Positions 54,539-64,000 of a stretch of DNA of 64,000 nucleotides are shown piece by piece. Under the pieces are notes generated by a model. It was not told the DNA's origin. It saw nothing but the letters and a program-made list of their open reading frames with translations, and did not search any database. Every line of letters begins with the position of its first letter. The first letter of the stretch is position 1. The position numbers and the translations under genes were made by a program. The stretch lies in the NCBI RefSeq assembly GCF_001434055.1, contig NZ_AZCZ01000008.1, positions 1 to 64,000 on the forward strand. Reading direction: 5' to 3'. This DNA comes from Levilactobacillus parabrevis ATCC 53295 (GTDB taxonomy: Bacteria; Bacillota; Bacilli; Lactobacillales; Lactobacillaceae).

Positions 54539-55810
54539 TTACTTGCGCCGACGCTTGAAGAACGGTGGCGTGTCCTCGCCCTTATTGCTATCATCAGCCG
54601 GTGCACTGTCATTGTTAGAGCTAGGGTTGAAGATATTAAAGTCTGGCTTGTCAACTCCGGCAAATTCATCATGAGATGAACTAGCCTTGGGTTCTGGCCG
54701 GTGGGCAGGTTCGCGGATGTCCCAGTTACCAAATGGATCTTGATCCGTTTCATTCTTACTTGCTTGGTTATTTTGTGATTCAGTGTTGTTGCCTTGTTGA
54801 TTGGATTCACGCCGAGCAACCCGACTGTGTTGGGCAGCCTCGCGTTCTTCCTTCTTCTTGTCGATCCCGGTAGCAATCACCGTGACCCGAACTTCATCGC
54901 CGAGTTCTTCGTCGATGGACGTCCCGAAGATGATGTTAACATCGCTGGTAGCGGCGTCAGACACGATTTGTGAAGCGGCTTGGGCTTCAAACAAGGACAG
55001 GTCTGGCCCACCGGTAATGTTCAGCAGGACTTGCTCGGCACCATCGATAGAAACTTCCAGCAGTGGTGAGGAGATAGCCTTCTTGGTAGCGTCTTCCGTC
55101 CGGTTTTCACCGTTGGCAGAGCCGATACCCATCAATGCAGCCCCTTGATCCTTCATGACCGTCTTCACGTCAGCGAAGTCCAAGTTAACGTAGCCAGGAC
55201 TCGTAATCAAGTCAGAGATCCCTTGAACCCCTTGACGTAACACATTGTCAGCTTCTTGGAAGGCTTCCATCATTGGTGTCTTCTTGTCGACAATTTCTAA
55301 CAGGCGGTTGTTGGCGATGACGATCAGCGTATCAACGCTTTCCTTCATGGCAGCGACCCCTTCAGCGGCAAAACGACCGCGGCGTGGACCTTCAAAACTA
55401 AATGGCCGGGTCACAACCCCCACCGTCAAAGCACCGCCATCCTTGGCAATCTTAGCGACGATTGGGGCAGCACCGTTCCCGGTACCCCCGCCCATCCCAG
55501 CGGTAACGAAGACCATGTCAGCGCCATCTAAGGCTTCCGTGATTTGTTCTTCACTTTCTTCGGCAGCCTTGGCCCCAATCTCAGGGTTGGCACCAGCACC
55601 AAGTCCCTTGGTCAGTTTCGGGCCAAGTTGAATCTTGGTTTCAGCCTTAGAAGCTTCCAAGGCTTGGACATCGGTGTTGGCAACGATAAATTCGACACCC
55701 TTAACGTCTTCGGCGATCATCCGGTTGACGGCGTTGTTACCCCCGCCCCCGACACCGATGACTTTGATATTCGCGCCGTGATTTTGCGCTGAATCTAGTG
55801 AGTATTCCAT
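54539..55810 (-). CDS. ftsZ: Cell division protein FtsZ
   Basis: Tubulin-like GTPase that forms the division ring. The 423-aa protein has the conserved [16 protein letters not shown], the signature [18 protein letters not shown] (Asn replaces the usual second Thr) and the T7 loop region [11 protein letters not shown]. The C-terminal linker is Asn/Gln/Asp-rich and the tail ends with PPFFKRRRK, the binding peptide for SepF and FtsA. ATG 55810 has GGAGG 10 bases upstream. It follows ftsA. Confidence 0.97.
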   Translation of the reverse strand: MEYSLDSAQNHGANIKVIGVGGGGNNAVNRMIAEDVKGVEFIVANTDVQALEASKAETKIQLGPKLTKGLGAGANPEIGAKAAEESEEQITEALDGADMVFVTAGMGGGTGNGAAPIVAKIAKDGGALTVGVVTRPFSFEGPRRGRFAAEGVAAMKESVDTLIVIANNRLLEIVDKKTPMMEAFQEADNVLRQGVQGISDLITSPGYVNLDFADVKTVMKDQGAALMGIGSANGENRTEDATKKAISSPLLEVSIDGAEQVLLNITGGPDLSLFEAQAASQIVSDAATSDVNIIFGTSIDEELGDEVRVTVIATGIDKKKEEREAAQHSRVARRESNQQGNNTESQNNQASKNETDQDPFGNWDIREPAHRPEPKASSSHDEFAGVDKPDFNIFNPSSNNDSAPADDSNKGEDTPPFFKRRRK

Positions 55811-55833
55811 ATTTGTATTTCCTCCATCTCGCA

Positions 55834-57165
55834 TTAGTCGAAGAAGTCGCTAAAGAACTTCCGGAACCCTTCAGTTCGCTTTTTCTTTTCTTTTGGTTGT
55901 TTAGCCTTCGGAGTCTGACCAGATTGTGCCGGAGCATTGTTAGCAGCCTCTTGGGCGGCTTCTCTGGAACGAATCTCGTCAGTCTCATCGGCTAATTGGG
56001 TGGAGCCAGTCAAAGCGCTCTTGATGAGCAAGTCAATCTCACTCAGATCCCCAAAGTATTTCACTAAAGCTAGTGCCAACGTGAACGATGGGTGCCGAAG
56101 CCCCATCTGATCGGGCACGTAGACCCGAACGTTGGTCCCAAATTCATCCGTAGCCAAGTCAGTGATGCCTGGCAGCGCAGCTACGCCACCAGTCAACACG
56201 ATACCCCCCGGTAACTCTAAGGCTTGGACTTTGTCTAGGTTAGACCGTAGACGTTGGAAAATTTGGTCAAGTCTAGCTTCAATAATTTCAGCTAAGTATT
56301 TTTCCGAAATTGGTGTTGGTTGGCTTTGACCGACCACATCAACTGGGAACTCATCCTCGTCGCTGGCTTGCGTTGCATCGGCGTAACCATAATCGCGCTT
56401 GAGTTTTTCCGCGCTGTCCAGGGAAGTGTTCAAGACCACCGAGATATCCTTGGTGATGAATTGCCCACCTTCCTGGTCGACATCAATGTATTTTAACTGG
56501 TGGTCGTGAATCACGGCTGCCGTAGCTTGTCCGCCACCAAGATCAATCAGGATGGTCCCAAAGTCTTGTTCACCATCATTCATGACCATCATGCCTTGTG
56601 CCATCGGGTTGATAACTGTCCCCCGCAGGTTAAGGCCAGCTTGTTCCACGGCTTTGCGGGTATTGTGCATGATCGTCTTGGGTCCAGTAAACAACGTCCC
56701 GTGAATTTCAAGACGAACGCCGACCATCCCCCGCGGATCCTTGATCCCGTCAAAACCATCGACCACAAATTCGTCGGCTAAGATGTCCACGACTTCACGT
56801 TCTGGTGATAAGCTCTGAATCAACGCGGCACTGGCGACCGTCCGGACGTCACGCCCCGTAATTTCACGAGATTGATCGTCAATGGCGATCATCCCGCTAC
56901 ATGGTTCAATCTTTAACATATTTGCGGGAATTCCCACAATTACATCGTGAATTTCGATGCTGGCCTTCTCTTCGGCTTGTCGAACGGCGCGCTGAATCGC
57001 TTCAGCTGCCTTGTCAATGTCCACGATAACTCCGCGACTGACACCATTCGAACGTTCATTTCCCACACCAATAACGTTCATTTGCCCTTTAACATTCTCA
57101 GCAACAATGACTTTTATTGAGGTGGTTCCTATATCGAGACCAACGTACATCCCTGAATTATCCAT
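55834..57165 (-). CDS. ftsA: Cell division protein FtsA
   Basis: Actin-like ATPase that anchors FtsZ to the membrane. The 443-aa protein starts with [16 protein letters not shown], has [11 protein letters not shown] and [15 protein letters not shown] nucleotide motifs, and ends with the amphipathic membrane-targeting helix ([12 protein letters not shown]). It has a promoter-containing gap of about 140 bases upstream, separated from divIB by a possible terminator. Confidence 0.97.
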   Translation of the reverse strand: MDNSGMYVGLDIGTTSIKVIVAENVKGQMNVIGVGNERSNGVSRGVIVDIDKAAEAIQRAVRQAEEKASIEIHDVIVGIPANMLKIEPCSGMIAIDDQSREITGRDVRTVASAALIQSLSPEREVVDILADEFVVDGFDGIKDPRGMVGVRLEIHGTLFTGPKTIMHNTRKAVEQAGLNLRGTVINPMAQGMMVMNDGEQDFGTILIDLGGGQATAAVIHDHQLKYIDVDQEGGQFITKDISVVLNTSLDSAEKLKRDYGYADATQASDEDEFPVDVVGQSQPTPISEKYLAEIIEARLDQIFQRLRSNLDKVQALELPGGIVLTGGVAALPGITDLATDEFGTNVRVYVPDQMGLRHPSFTLALALVKYFGDLSEIDLLIKSALTGSTQLADETDEIRSREAAQEAANNAPAQSGQTPKAKQPKEKKKRTEGFRKFFSDFFD

Positions 57166-57261
57166 AGAAAAAGGAACCTCCTAAGTTAATCTAATATCAA
57201 CACTGCATGAATTCGCTTTTTCCCCTAATTATTTTTCAGTTTACCACATTTACTAGGGGTT

Positions 57262-57286
57262 GAAAAAGCCTAATTGACGCTTTTTC
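57262..57286 (-). terminator. Possible terminator or attenuator between divIB and ftsA
   Basis: Minus strand GAAAAAGC-gtcaattag-GCTTTTTC, an 8-bp stem whose 3' arm is itself T-rich. A second stem, CCCCTA...TAGGGG, lies just downstream. It would set ftsA-ftsZ expression apart from murD-murG-divIB. Confidence 0.5.
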
Positions 57287-57306
57287 GCCGTTGCAATCAA
57301 AATGAA

Positions 57307-58164
57307 TTATTTTGTAAAGGGGTACGAGTACGCCCCAACCTCCAAATTGACCACACCTTTTTGTTTCATTTTCGCTGCAATCCCCGGGTAATACGCCATT
57401 TTCTGGGCGAAAGTTGGGATGCTAGCGTAGACCTCATTACCATCATTCATGAACAAGTGGACCCGGTTCGGATTGTCCTTATTCGGCGCATCATGAATTT
57501 CACTGATACTTCGTTTAATTTCCGAATCGAGCTTGGCATATTGCAAAATCATCTGGTGAAGGCGCTTGGTATTCTTGAAATTACCGTAAACCGGAGTCCC
57601 ACTTTTAGGTTGGGTCACTGATTGTTCACTAACAATACCATTTTCCAAGACTTCATAGTAACGATTCTGCTTCATGACATATCCCGCCGTAACGTACTCG
57701 GTCACGTGGACCGTCGCCCGGTTAGGTCGCTGGAAGTGAATGGTTGCCTGCTTGAGGCGTGAATTTCGCCGGGGAGCCTGCCGTTCGAATTGCTTGGTAT
57801 GCCCCCACAGCTTGAAGATTGAATCACCCGGTCGAACCTGCACCGCACGCTGAACACGTTGAGCACTCAACACATCGGCACCAGTAACCGTCACCGTCTT
57901 GAAATGACTCAGTGGCGAGATCAAATAGACCATCGCCAGGATCACCACCGTAAAGCTGGTCAACAGTATCGTTAACCGGCGGACCAACTTACGGTTTCGT
58001 TGATGCTTCAATCGCGGTAACTTGTCACCGATACGCTTAGCTTGATGAACCCACTTGGGTGCTTTGGCCTGCTTGCGCTGTGCCGCTGCCTTGCGTTGAT
58101 AATTCTCCCAGGGCGTTAATGTTTCTTGTTGCTTCTTATCGTTGCGGTTCAAACGAAACTTCAC
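57307..58164 (-). CDS. divIB: Cell division protein DivIB/FtsQ
   Basis: Bitopic division protein that scaffolds DivIC and FtsL. The 285-aa protein has a basic cytoplasmic N-terminus (about 1-65), one membrane segment (LTILLTSFTVVILAMVYLIS), a POTRA domain (FKTVTVTGADVLSAQRVQRA) and the beta domain. The start is GTG 58164 with GGGAGG 9 bases upstream. It follows murG by 33 bases. Confidence 0.94.
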   Translation of the reverse strand: MKFRLNRNDKKQQETLTPWENYQRKAAAQRKQAKAPKWVHQAKRIGDKLPRLKHQRNRKLVRRLTILLTSFTVVILAMVYLISPLSHFKTVTVTGADVLSAQRVQRAVQVRPGDSIFKLWGHTKQFERQAPRRNSRLKQATIHFQRPNRATVHVTEYVTAGYVMKQNRYYEVLENGIVSEQSVTQPKSGTPVYGNFKNTKRLHQMILQYAKLDSEIKRSISEIHDAPNKDNPNRVHLFMNDGNEVYASIPTFAQKMAYYPGIAAKMKQKGVVNLEVGAYSYPFTK

Positions 58165-58197
58165 AGCCGCACACCTCCCACTTGCTGGATTAGCGTG

Positions 58198-59292
58198 CTA
58201 GTCACGCTTGAGTGATAGAACCACGTCCAAGACCCGGTCCGCAGCATCCGGTACACCCAATTGTTTGGAAGCCACTGCCATATCTTGCCGTAAACCGTCG
58301 TCCGTCATCAGTTGATCGGCCTTAGCTACCAGAGTATCCCCGTTCAGATCAGCTTCCTTGATGATCTCAGCGGCCCCCACATTGGCCAACGACTGTGCGT
58401 TCTTAGTCTGATGATCAGCGGTTACATATGGGCTTGGAATCAAAATAGATGGAATCCCATCGGCCGTGATTTCCGCGATACTCGTTGCACCAGCCCGACC
58501 GACGATTGCGGCCACCTTGGGTAATACTTCTGGCATGTTGGGAATGTACGGCTTAACCACGACGTTGTCGCCAATGGTCGTCGACTTGAGCTGTTCCATC
58601 ACGCCATCATAACGCTTCTGCCCGGTAACAAAGACAACTTGGTAATCGCGTTGATTAAAAGCTGGGATCGCAGCGACGGTGGCCGCATTGATCTTCAAAG
58701 CCCCTTGGGACCCGCCAAAGATCAGCAACGTTGGCACGTCATCTTTTAAATTGTATTCTTGCCAACTAAAATTGCTGACGACCTCAGCGGCTTCCTGAGC
58801 CCGTGGATTCCCCGTCTTCACCATTTTACTGGCAGGCAGTTGATCCAACGCGGCATCAAAGACGTACGCGATTCGGTCCACGTACCGACTCAGGAACCGG
58901 TTGGTAATCCCAACCACACTGTTCTGCTCGTGAATCATCGTGGGAACGTTCAACCGGCTTGCGGCGTACACGACGGCTCCGGAAACGTAGCCCCCGGTGC
59001 CAACCACGACATCTGGCTTGAATTCTTTAATCATCTTCTTGGTCTCATGGACACTCTTTAAGAACAGATAGAGCGTCTTGAAATTGTCTAAGGACAGAGA
59101 CCGCTTGAAGCCCTGAATCTTCGTTGACTTGAAGGGAATCCCCTTGGCCGGAACGATGCTACTTTCCAATCCCCGTTCGGATCCCACGTAGAGGACCTCG
59201 GCGTCAGGATCGCGTTTCTTCAAAGCTTTGATAAGGGCCAGTGCCGGATAAATATGTCCACCGGTACCACCACCCGATACGATTAGTCGCAT
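58198..59292 (-). CDS. murG: UDP-GlcNAc: lipid I N-acetylglucosaminyltransferase
   Basis: Adds GlcNAc to lipid I to form lipid II at the inner face of the membrane. The 364-aa GT-B protein has the N-terminal [23 protein letters not shown], the donor-binding [12 protein letters not shown] and [12 protein letters not shown]. Its ATG directly follows the murD stop codon. Confidence 0.97.
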   Translation of the reverse strand: MRLIVSGGGTGGHIYPALALIKALKKRDPDAEVLYVGSERGLESSIVPAKGIPFKSTKIQGFKRSLSLDNFKTLYLFLKSVHETKKMIKEFKPDVVVGTGGYVSGAVVYAASRLNVPTMIHEQNSVVGITNRFLSRYVDRIAYVFDAALDQLPASKMVKTGNPRAQEAAEVVSNFSWQEYNLKDDVPTLLIFGGSQGALKINAATVAAIPAFNQRDYQVVFVTGQKRYDGVMEQLKSTTIGDNVVVKPYIPNMPEVLPKVAAIVGRAGATSIAEITADGIPSILIPSPYVTADHQTKNAQSLANVGAAEIIKEADLNGDTLVAKADQLMTDDGLRQDMAVASKQLGVPDAADRVLDVVLSLKRD

Positions 59293-60672
59293 TTACTTTT
59301 CCTCCTGCTTACCCGTCAGGTTCTCAACGGCCTTGATAAAGCGGTCGCCACGAACCTCAAAGTTCGGGTATTGATCCCAGCTGGCATTGGCCGGCGACAG
59401 GAGAATGATGTCACCAGGATCACTCAGTTGGTAAGCCACTGGCACACCGGCTTCGGCATTTTCAGCGAACTTAATGGTCTTGATACCAGCCTGCTTTGCT
59501 GCATCTTCCAACAGCTTGGCCGTCTGACCGAAGAGCACGATAGCCTTGACGTGTGCCTTAAAGGCGGGCACCATCTTTTCAAAGGTGTAGCCCCGATCCA
59601 AACCACCAGCCAGCAAGACCACTGGGGCTTTGAAGCCCTTCAACGCCATCTCGGTTGCTTCCATGTCGGTTGCCTTAGAGTCGTTGTAGTATTGACGGCC
59701 CTCGGCCTCTAGCACGTATTGAGTCCGGTGCCGCACACCACCAAAGGTTTTCAGCACACTGACAATGGCTGCCGTGCTGACTCCTTTGATTTTGGCCACA
59801 GCAATTGCGGCCAAAGCATTTTCGATGTTGTGATCCCCAGGAACCTTGACGTCACTGGCGGCCATGATCTTTTCGCCACGGAAGTAAAGCTCACCGTCGG
59901 CTTCGTAAGCTCCATCCTGCGAGTTATCCTCCCGCGAGAATGGCACAACTTTGGCGGCAGATTGCTTGCTCAGCTCACGCCACTCTGGATTGTCAAAGTT
60001 GACCACAAAGTAGTCGTCCGCCGTTTGATTGGCGGTAATCTTCATCTTGGCCGCAACGTAGTTAGCCCGCGTCTTGTGATAATCCAAGTGATTGGAGAAG
60101 ATGTTGGTCAGGACCGCGATGTGGGGATGAAATTCAGTCGTTCCCACCAACATGAAGCTGGACACTTCCAAAACCAGAGTGTCATCGGCTGTGACCTCTT
60201 GGGCAACCTTACTGGCCGGAACACCAATGTTTCCGGCATAAACGGCGCGGCCCGCCTGACGGTCATGATCCAACATCTTTTGAATCATCGTCGTGGTCGT
60301 GGTCTTCCCATTGCTGCCAGTGACAGCGACCAATTCGGCCTCAGCGACTTCGCCGGTCAATTCCATTTCTGAAATAATCGGTAGTTTTAAGTCCAGTGCC
60401 CGCTTTACAACCGGCACATCGTATGGAATCCCAGGATTCTTCACGATTAAATCGTACCCGGCGTCTAGCAGATCCGGCGTTTGTTCGCCAAGAATCACGT
60501 TAAAACCAGCCGCTTTAAGTTCCTGTGCGTCCTGATTTTCTGCCAATGGTTGGACATCACTGACGGTGACCGTAGCCCCCAAACGTTTTAATAATTTTGC
60601 TGCATTGGTCCCACTCTTAGCCAATCCCAAGACGAGAACCTTTTTCCCTGCATATGTCGTGATCTGCTTCAT
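59293..60672 (-). CDS. murD: UDP-N-acetylmuramoylalanine--D-glutamate ligase
   Basis: Adds D-glutamate to UDP-MurNAc-L-Ala. The 459-aa ligase has the N-terminal VLVLGLAKSGTNAAKLL, P-loop VTGSNGKTTTTTMI, the MNHLDYHKT-type site (SNHLDYHKTRANY), and the C-terminal YNDSKATD substrate motif. ATG 60672 chosen because of GGAGAG upstream and the conserved start. A family B element lies about 60 bases upstream. Confidence 0.97.
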   Translation of the reverse strand: MKQITTYAGKKVLVLGLAKSGTNAAKLLKRLGATVTVSDVQPLAENQDAQELKAAGFNVILGEQTPDLLDAGYDLIVKNPGIPYDVPVVKRALDLKLPIISEMELTGEVAEAELVAVTGSNGKTTTTTMIQKMLDHDRQAGRAVYAGNIGVPASKVAQEVTADDTLVLEVSSFMLVGTTEFHPHIAVLTNIFSNHLDYHKTRANYVAAKMKITANQTADDYFVVNFDNPEWRELSKQSAAKVVPFSREDNSQDGAYEADGELYFRGEKIMAASDVKVPGDHNIENALAAIAVAKIKGVSTAAIVSVLKTFGGVRHRTQYVLEAEGRQYYNDSKATDMEATEMALKGFKAPVVLLAGGLDRGYTFEKMVPAFKAHVKAIVLFGQTAKLLEDAAKQAGIKTIKFAENAEAGVPVAYQLSDPGDIILLSPANASWDQYPNFEVRGDRFIKAVENLTGKQEEK

Positions 60673-60729
60673 AACGCCGTTCGCTCTCCATTCATTTTTA
60701 GTGTTACTTATTTTGATATCGTTTATTTC

Positions 60730-60940
60730 GGGCACATTGTCGCCTGCGGTTGCCAGAGATTCCGCTTGCTGTGGGGACCGGCAAAAGCCTGAGAAGCGGT
60801 CTTTTGCCTCGACTTTGAGCCGTGAAGTTCACCCGTCTCAAAGCACGTCCCGCGCTGTAGTTTGGCAAAAGAACGCCAAACAACACCGCCGTCACAGCTA
60901 GCTACACCTCTGGCCCCCTCCGGCTAAGCTAATTGTGCCC
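60730..60940. repeat. Structured interspersed element, family B, copy 2
   Basis: The outer pair is GGGCACA (60730-60736) / TGTGCCC (60934-60940). Inner pairs are GCCAGAG (60752-60758) / CTCTGGC (60908-60914) and GCTGTG (60768-60773) / CACAGC (60893-60898). The three internal hairpins are GGCAAAAG/CTTTTGCC (60780-60808, loop with AGAAGCGGT), CTTTGAG/CTCAAAG (60813-60843) and GTTTGGC/GCCAAAC (60860-60881, loop AAAAGAAC). The order, spacing and loops match copy 1, while the stems differ and still pair. It occupies the murD leader. The remaining gap (60941-61377) shows no gene. Confidence 0.8.
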
Positions 60941-61377
60941 AAATTAATCCTAGCAACCTTCATTCAGAGCATTTTACCAGGAGACAATGACTGACTTTAC
61001 TAGCCAACAATCTCATCGAGACACCTATAAAAGATGAGTACCCCAAATTTGGCACTATCTCTAGTTTATCAGGTTCGCTGACTTATCTCACTAAATCTGC
61101 CAAAATCTACAAGAAATCTTCGATATTCAGTGATTTTTAGGGCAATGCTGGCAAATTACCGATGGTTAGCAGTTAATTCCCTGTGAGGATCTCCTAAAAA
61201 GCCGCTGAGCCCGTTCCGGTAAATTCATGGTTAACTGGACCACCATCCCCACTAAGTAGCTGTAGCAAGCCAATATAGCACATACTGTCACCACCAACAC
61301 CATTGTTGAGCAAAGTCAACGAATAGTGTACGGCGTGGGCCCCACTTATCTTGCCTCAGCCAAACCGGCAGTGGACG

Positions 61378-61420
61378 AAAAAAGGCTAGCTTGGCCCTAA
61401 CGAGCAAGCTAGCCCATTAG
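61378..61420 (-). terminator. Terminator after mraY
   Basis: Minus strand GGGCTAGCTTG...CAAGCTAGCC, then six T, directly after the mraY stop codon. It ends transcription inside the dcw cluster. Confidence 0.9.
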
Positions 61421-61431
61421 TCGTCCAGTCG

Positions 61432-62403
61432 TTAGTTGGCTAAGATGGCCCAGACACCCGTCAACGCGGTAACCAAGCCAATTCCCCAGAAAGTCAGGTC
61501 GATCTTCCATTCACTCCAACCCTTCATTTCGAAGTGGTGGTGAATCGGACTCATCAGGAAAATTCGCTTGCCCGTCAACTTGAATGAGGCAACTTGCAAC
61601 ATAACACTCGCCGTCTCAATCACAAAAATCAAACCGATCCACAGCAGGGACAGTTCGTGATGCAACAGAATTGAAACTGCTGCTAAAGCCCCACCAAGGG
61701 CTAACGAACCGGTATCACCCATAAAGATCTTGGCTGGCTTGTGATTAAAGATGAGAAAACCGAGAAGACTGCCGACTACGGCAAAACAAAAGATAGCAAT
61801 GTTAATTTGGTGTTGTTGGTAAGCCACGATACCGTAGGCCGTAAAGGCGATACTAGCCAACCCACTGACCAAGCCGTCTAACCCATCCGTTAAGTTCACA
61901 GCGTTAGAGAACCCAACCAACCAAATAATAATGAAAACGGCGTACCAGCCACTCATATGCCAGTCGCCCAAGCCCGGTACGTGCAAAGCCATCGGCAACT
62001 GTTCGTGGGTGTAGACCCAGAACAGGATCAGTGCGCCCACAATCTGGCCAAGTAATTTTTGCCACGCCTTAAGGCCTTCGTTCTGGCGATGGAACAATTT
62101 AATGCTATCGTCCCAAGCACCTAACGCCCCATAGAGCACCAAGATAAAGAGTAAAATCCAGGTGGTGGAGAGCACATGGTGTGGCGCTAACGCCCAACTG
62201 GTAACCAGCGTCATCACCACAATCGCGATGATGTACAGCAAGCCCCCCATCGTCGGTGTTCCGGACTTTTTCTCGTGCCAAGTTGGTCCCTCTTCACGAA
62301 TCATTTGCCCTTCATGCCGGGCTCGGAAGTATCGAATCAGTGATGGCATAAACGCCACGGTAATTATAAATCCACCCAACAAGGGCACTACTACATTCAT
62401 CAT
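61432..62403 (-). CDS. mraY: Phospho-N-acetylmuramoyl-pentapeptide transferase
   Basis: Polytopic enzyme that makes lipid I. About 323 aa with ten hydrophobic segments, the motifs [31 protein letters not shown] with the catalytic Asp residues, and [19 protein letters not shown]. Either ATG of the ATGATG at 62403/62400 may start it; an in-frame TTG at 62415 abuts the GAGG. It follows the PBP gene closely and is followed by a terminator. Confidence 0.95.
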   Translation of the reverse strand: MMNVVVPLLGGFIITVAFMPSLIRYFRARHEGQMIREEGPTWHEKKSGTPTMGGLLYIIAIVVMTLVTSWALAPHHVLSTTWILLFILVLYGALGAWDDSIKLFHRQNEGLKAWQKLLGQIVGALILFWVYTHEQLPMALHVPGLGDWHMSGWYAVFIIIWLVGFSNAVNLTDGLDGLVSGLASIAFTAYGIVAYQQHQINIAIFCFAVVGSLLGFLIFNHKPAKIFMGDTGSLALGGALAAVSILLHHELSLLWIGLIFVIETASVMLQVASFKLTGKRIFLMSPIHHHFEMKGWSEWKIDLTFWGIGLVTALTGVWAILAN

Positions 62404-62424
62404 TCTCTTTCTCAATCCTCATTC

Positions 62425-64000
62425 TTATTTATTTTGTTTCAAAGTCACCGTTAACGTCGCACCGGAAGCGACGGTGGTTCCCGCCTTGATACTTTGCTTC
62501 GTGACGTAACCATCCCCGGTAACGTTAAGTTTTAATCCTTCAATCTGGGCTAATTTTACCACATCGCCCTTCGACCAGCCCGTCAAGCTCGGTAAAGCCA
62601 CGGTGCCTCCCGTGTTCAGGAAGACCCGCTGATTCTTATACAACGTGGTTCCCGCCGAAACGGATTGCTTCGTGACCTTATTCCCATTTCCGAGCAAGGT
62701 GACCGTTGCACCGGCCTTGGTCAGTGCATTCGTCGCTACCGTTACAGTCCGACCAGCAACTAATGGCATCTTGGAGACCTTAGTCGTCTTGGCCTCGGTG
62801 TCCTCTTGCAAGGCCCGTGCCATGACAGGTTTCATGATAGAAGCCAGCAGTTGTGTGGCGGTCTTACTCCCTAATTGCGGTTGTTTCATCGTGATATACA
62901 TGACGTACTTGGGATGACTTGCAGGAACCATAGCCGCTACGGAATAGAGGTAGTTGTCATCGCCTGACAGGTACCCTTTCCCGTTGCTGACCTGAGCGGT
63001 ACCGGTCTTAACGGCGACCCGCTCCCCACTCATCTTATAGTCACTCCCAATACCATAACTCTTATAGACAACATCTTCCATATGTTTCCGAACAGTTTTT
63101 GCCGTTTTGGCCGAAATGGGGTTACCCACAACGGTCGGGGAATACTTCTTGACGGTCTTGTTGGTATTGGGGTCCGTTACCTTACTGATCACGTAAGGCT
63201 TCATCATCTTCCCATCATTGCTGACGGCAGTTAAGCCCTGCAGCATCTGAAAGGCAGTGACCTGAATCCCTTGACCAAACGCGGTATCAGCCTGTTCAAT
63301 CGGCCGCTGGAAGGCAATACTCCCGCTCATTTCACCGGGTAACCCAGAGTTGGTACTCTTCAGGAAGCGGAAGCGATCGATGTACTTCTTCCACGTCTTG
63401 GCACCCATTTGCTGTTCCAGATGGGCCATCGCAACGTTACTAGAGAGGGCAAACCCCTTATCATAGGTAATCGTCCCCCACCCAGCCGTATTCCAGTCAG
63501 GAACGGTCTGATTACCAATAGCGTATTTCCCAGATTGATAGGTGGCATTCCCATTGTAATTGCCGCTATCAATAGAGGAAGCCAGCGTAAAGACCTTCAT
63601 CGTTGATCCAGGTTCGTAAGCATCCTGAACCAGTGTGTCCCGCCAGATGTCGCCTAGTCCCTGTTTCGTGCTGGCATTAAACGTCGGCCGTTGCGTGGCG
63701 GCGAGGATGGCTCCGGTCTTAGCATTCATCAACACGGCATTCATCGAGTTGGCCTTGATCTGGTTCTGAACGCTACTCATTTCAGTTTCTAATAGCGTCT
63801 GCAACCGGGTATCCAGTGTCGTATACACGTTGTCCCCGTTCTTAGCCTTCTTGGATTTTTGCTTAGTTCCAGGGAGCTGGTAACCGTACATATCCTTCTT
63901 GATTTTCTGTGACCCATTCGTCCCGGTCAATTGCCTGTTGAAGGCTTGTTCGATGCCCATTGACCCCGTCAGTGTCGTCTGACCCTTATCATTGGTCTTG
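62425..64000 (-). CDS. pbpX: Class B penicillin-binding protein with PASTA domains (partial, N-terminus beyond window)
   Basis: Division-specific transpeptidase of the PBP2x type. The frame stays open through position 64000, so the N-terminal membrane anchor and dimerisation domain are missing. Motifs seen: SxxK in GSTMKVFTLASS, SxN in SSNVAMAHL, and KTG in VAVKTGTAQVSNG. After the transpeptidase domain are two PASTA domains (VAGRTVTVATNALTKAGATV, then LPSLTGWSKGDVVKLAQIEG) that bind peptidoglycan. It is the gene before mraY, the usual dcw position of PBP2x-type genes. Confidence 0.93.
   Translation of the reverse strand, partial: KTNDKGQTTLTGSMGIEQAFNRQLTGTNGSQKIKKDMYGYQLPGTKQKSKKAKNGDNVYTTLDTRLQTLLETEMSSVQNQIKANSMNAVLMNAKTGAILAATQRPTFNASTKQGLGDIWRDTLVQDAYEPGSTMKVFTLASSIDSGNYNGNATYQSGKYAIGNQTVPDWNTAGWGTITYDKGFALSSNVAMAHLEQQMGAKTWKKYIDRFRFLKSTNSGLPGEMSGSIAFQRPIEQADTAFGQGIQVTAFQMLQGLTAVSNDGKMMKPYVISKVTDPNTNKTVKKYSPTVVGNPISAKTAKTVRKHMEDVVYKSYGIGSDYKMSGERVAVKTGTAQVSNGKGYLSGDDNYLYSVAAMVPASHPKYVMYITMKQPQLGSKTATQLLASIMKPVMARALQEDTEAKTTKVSKMPLVAGRTVTVATNALTKAGATVTLLGNGNKVTKQSVSAGTTLYKNQRVFLNTGGTVALPSLTGWSKGDVVKLAQIEGLKLNVTGDGYVTKQSIKAGTTVASGATLTVTLKQNK

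Noticed and set aside
59719-60372. Plus-strand open frame of 217 codons opposite murD
   Set aside because: Antisense shadow of a clear murD gene with catalytic motifs.
60704-60895. Small minus-strand frame in the mraY-murD gap
   Set aside because: It lies wholly within the family B hairpins; the peptide has no ribosome binding site and reflects the repeat.

Overview
The window is chromosomal DNA of a Gram-positive lactic acid bacterium of the family Lactobacillaceae. Its moderately high GC (by eye), the pdh operon next to def and rnjA, and the family-typical DUF1831, DUF1002, UPF0223 and RelB/DinJ genes suggest a Levilactobacillus or Lactiplantibacillus type genome. The genus is an inference. 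Almost all genes lie on the minus strand; only def, rpoY, rnjA and a lipid kinase are on plus. No rRNA, tRNA, CRISPR array, prophage or insertion sequence was seen.

Layout: 1-4.7 kb holds the competence DNA-uptake genes (comEA; comEB-comEC-holA). 4.7-8.3 kb holds ylbL-coaD-rsmD-ylbG-ftsW. 8.6-12.6 kb holds typA, an inositol-monophosphatase gene, a UPF0223 gene and a degenerate lactate-dehydrogenase-like gene. 13-18 kb is the pyruvate dehydrogenase operon pdhABCD. 18.2-22.9 kb holds def, a membrane-anchored hypothetical gene, rpoY-rnjA and a diacylglycerol-kinase-like gene. 23-27.4 kb encodes secreted cell-wall proteins (LysM/NlpC-P60, DUF1002, SH3/NlpC-P60). 27.6-34.3 kb is carbohydrate metabolism: transketolase, rbsK with its LacI-type regulator and a perfect operator, an aldo/keto reductase, and murQ. 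An orphan RelB-type antitoxin, an OppA lipoprotein, a divergent PRPP synthetase (prs2) and recD2-TPR-phosphatase follow to 42.1 kb. 42.6-47.5 kb holds mnmA, DUF1831, a cysteine desulfurase, mtnN, a small membrane protein, a NUDIX hydrolase and a cold-shock protein. 47.6-48.6 kb is an AT-richer two-gene module with a Panacea-domain antitoxin and an unrecognised partner. 48.8-64 kb is ileS behind a T-box, then divIVA-ylmH-ylmG-sepF-ftsZ-ftsA-divIB-murG-murD-mraY and a PASTA PBP that runs off the window, i.e. the division and cell wall (dcw) cluster.

The most unusual content is non-coding. Two families of interspersed structured elements were found by reading the intergenic gaps. Family A (about 110 bp; 21507-21617, 51863-51972 and a shortened copy at 35218-35272) is a long imperfect hairpin with conserved internal-loop sequence and stems that differ between copies by compensating changes. 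Family B (about 212 bp; 42146-42359 and 60730-60940) is a closing stem around three hairpins, again with compensating changes. Both B copies lie in the 5' leaders of minus-strand genes. Compensating changes argue for selected RNA structure rather than chance repeats. One A copy sits between the ileS T-box terminator and the ileS start, and one B copy sits inside the dcw cluster between mraY and murD.
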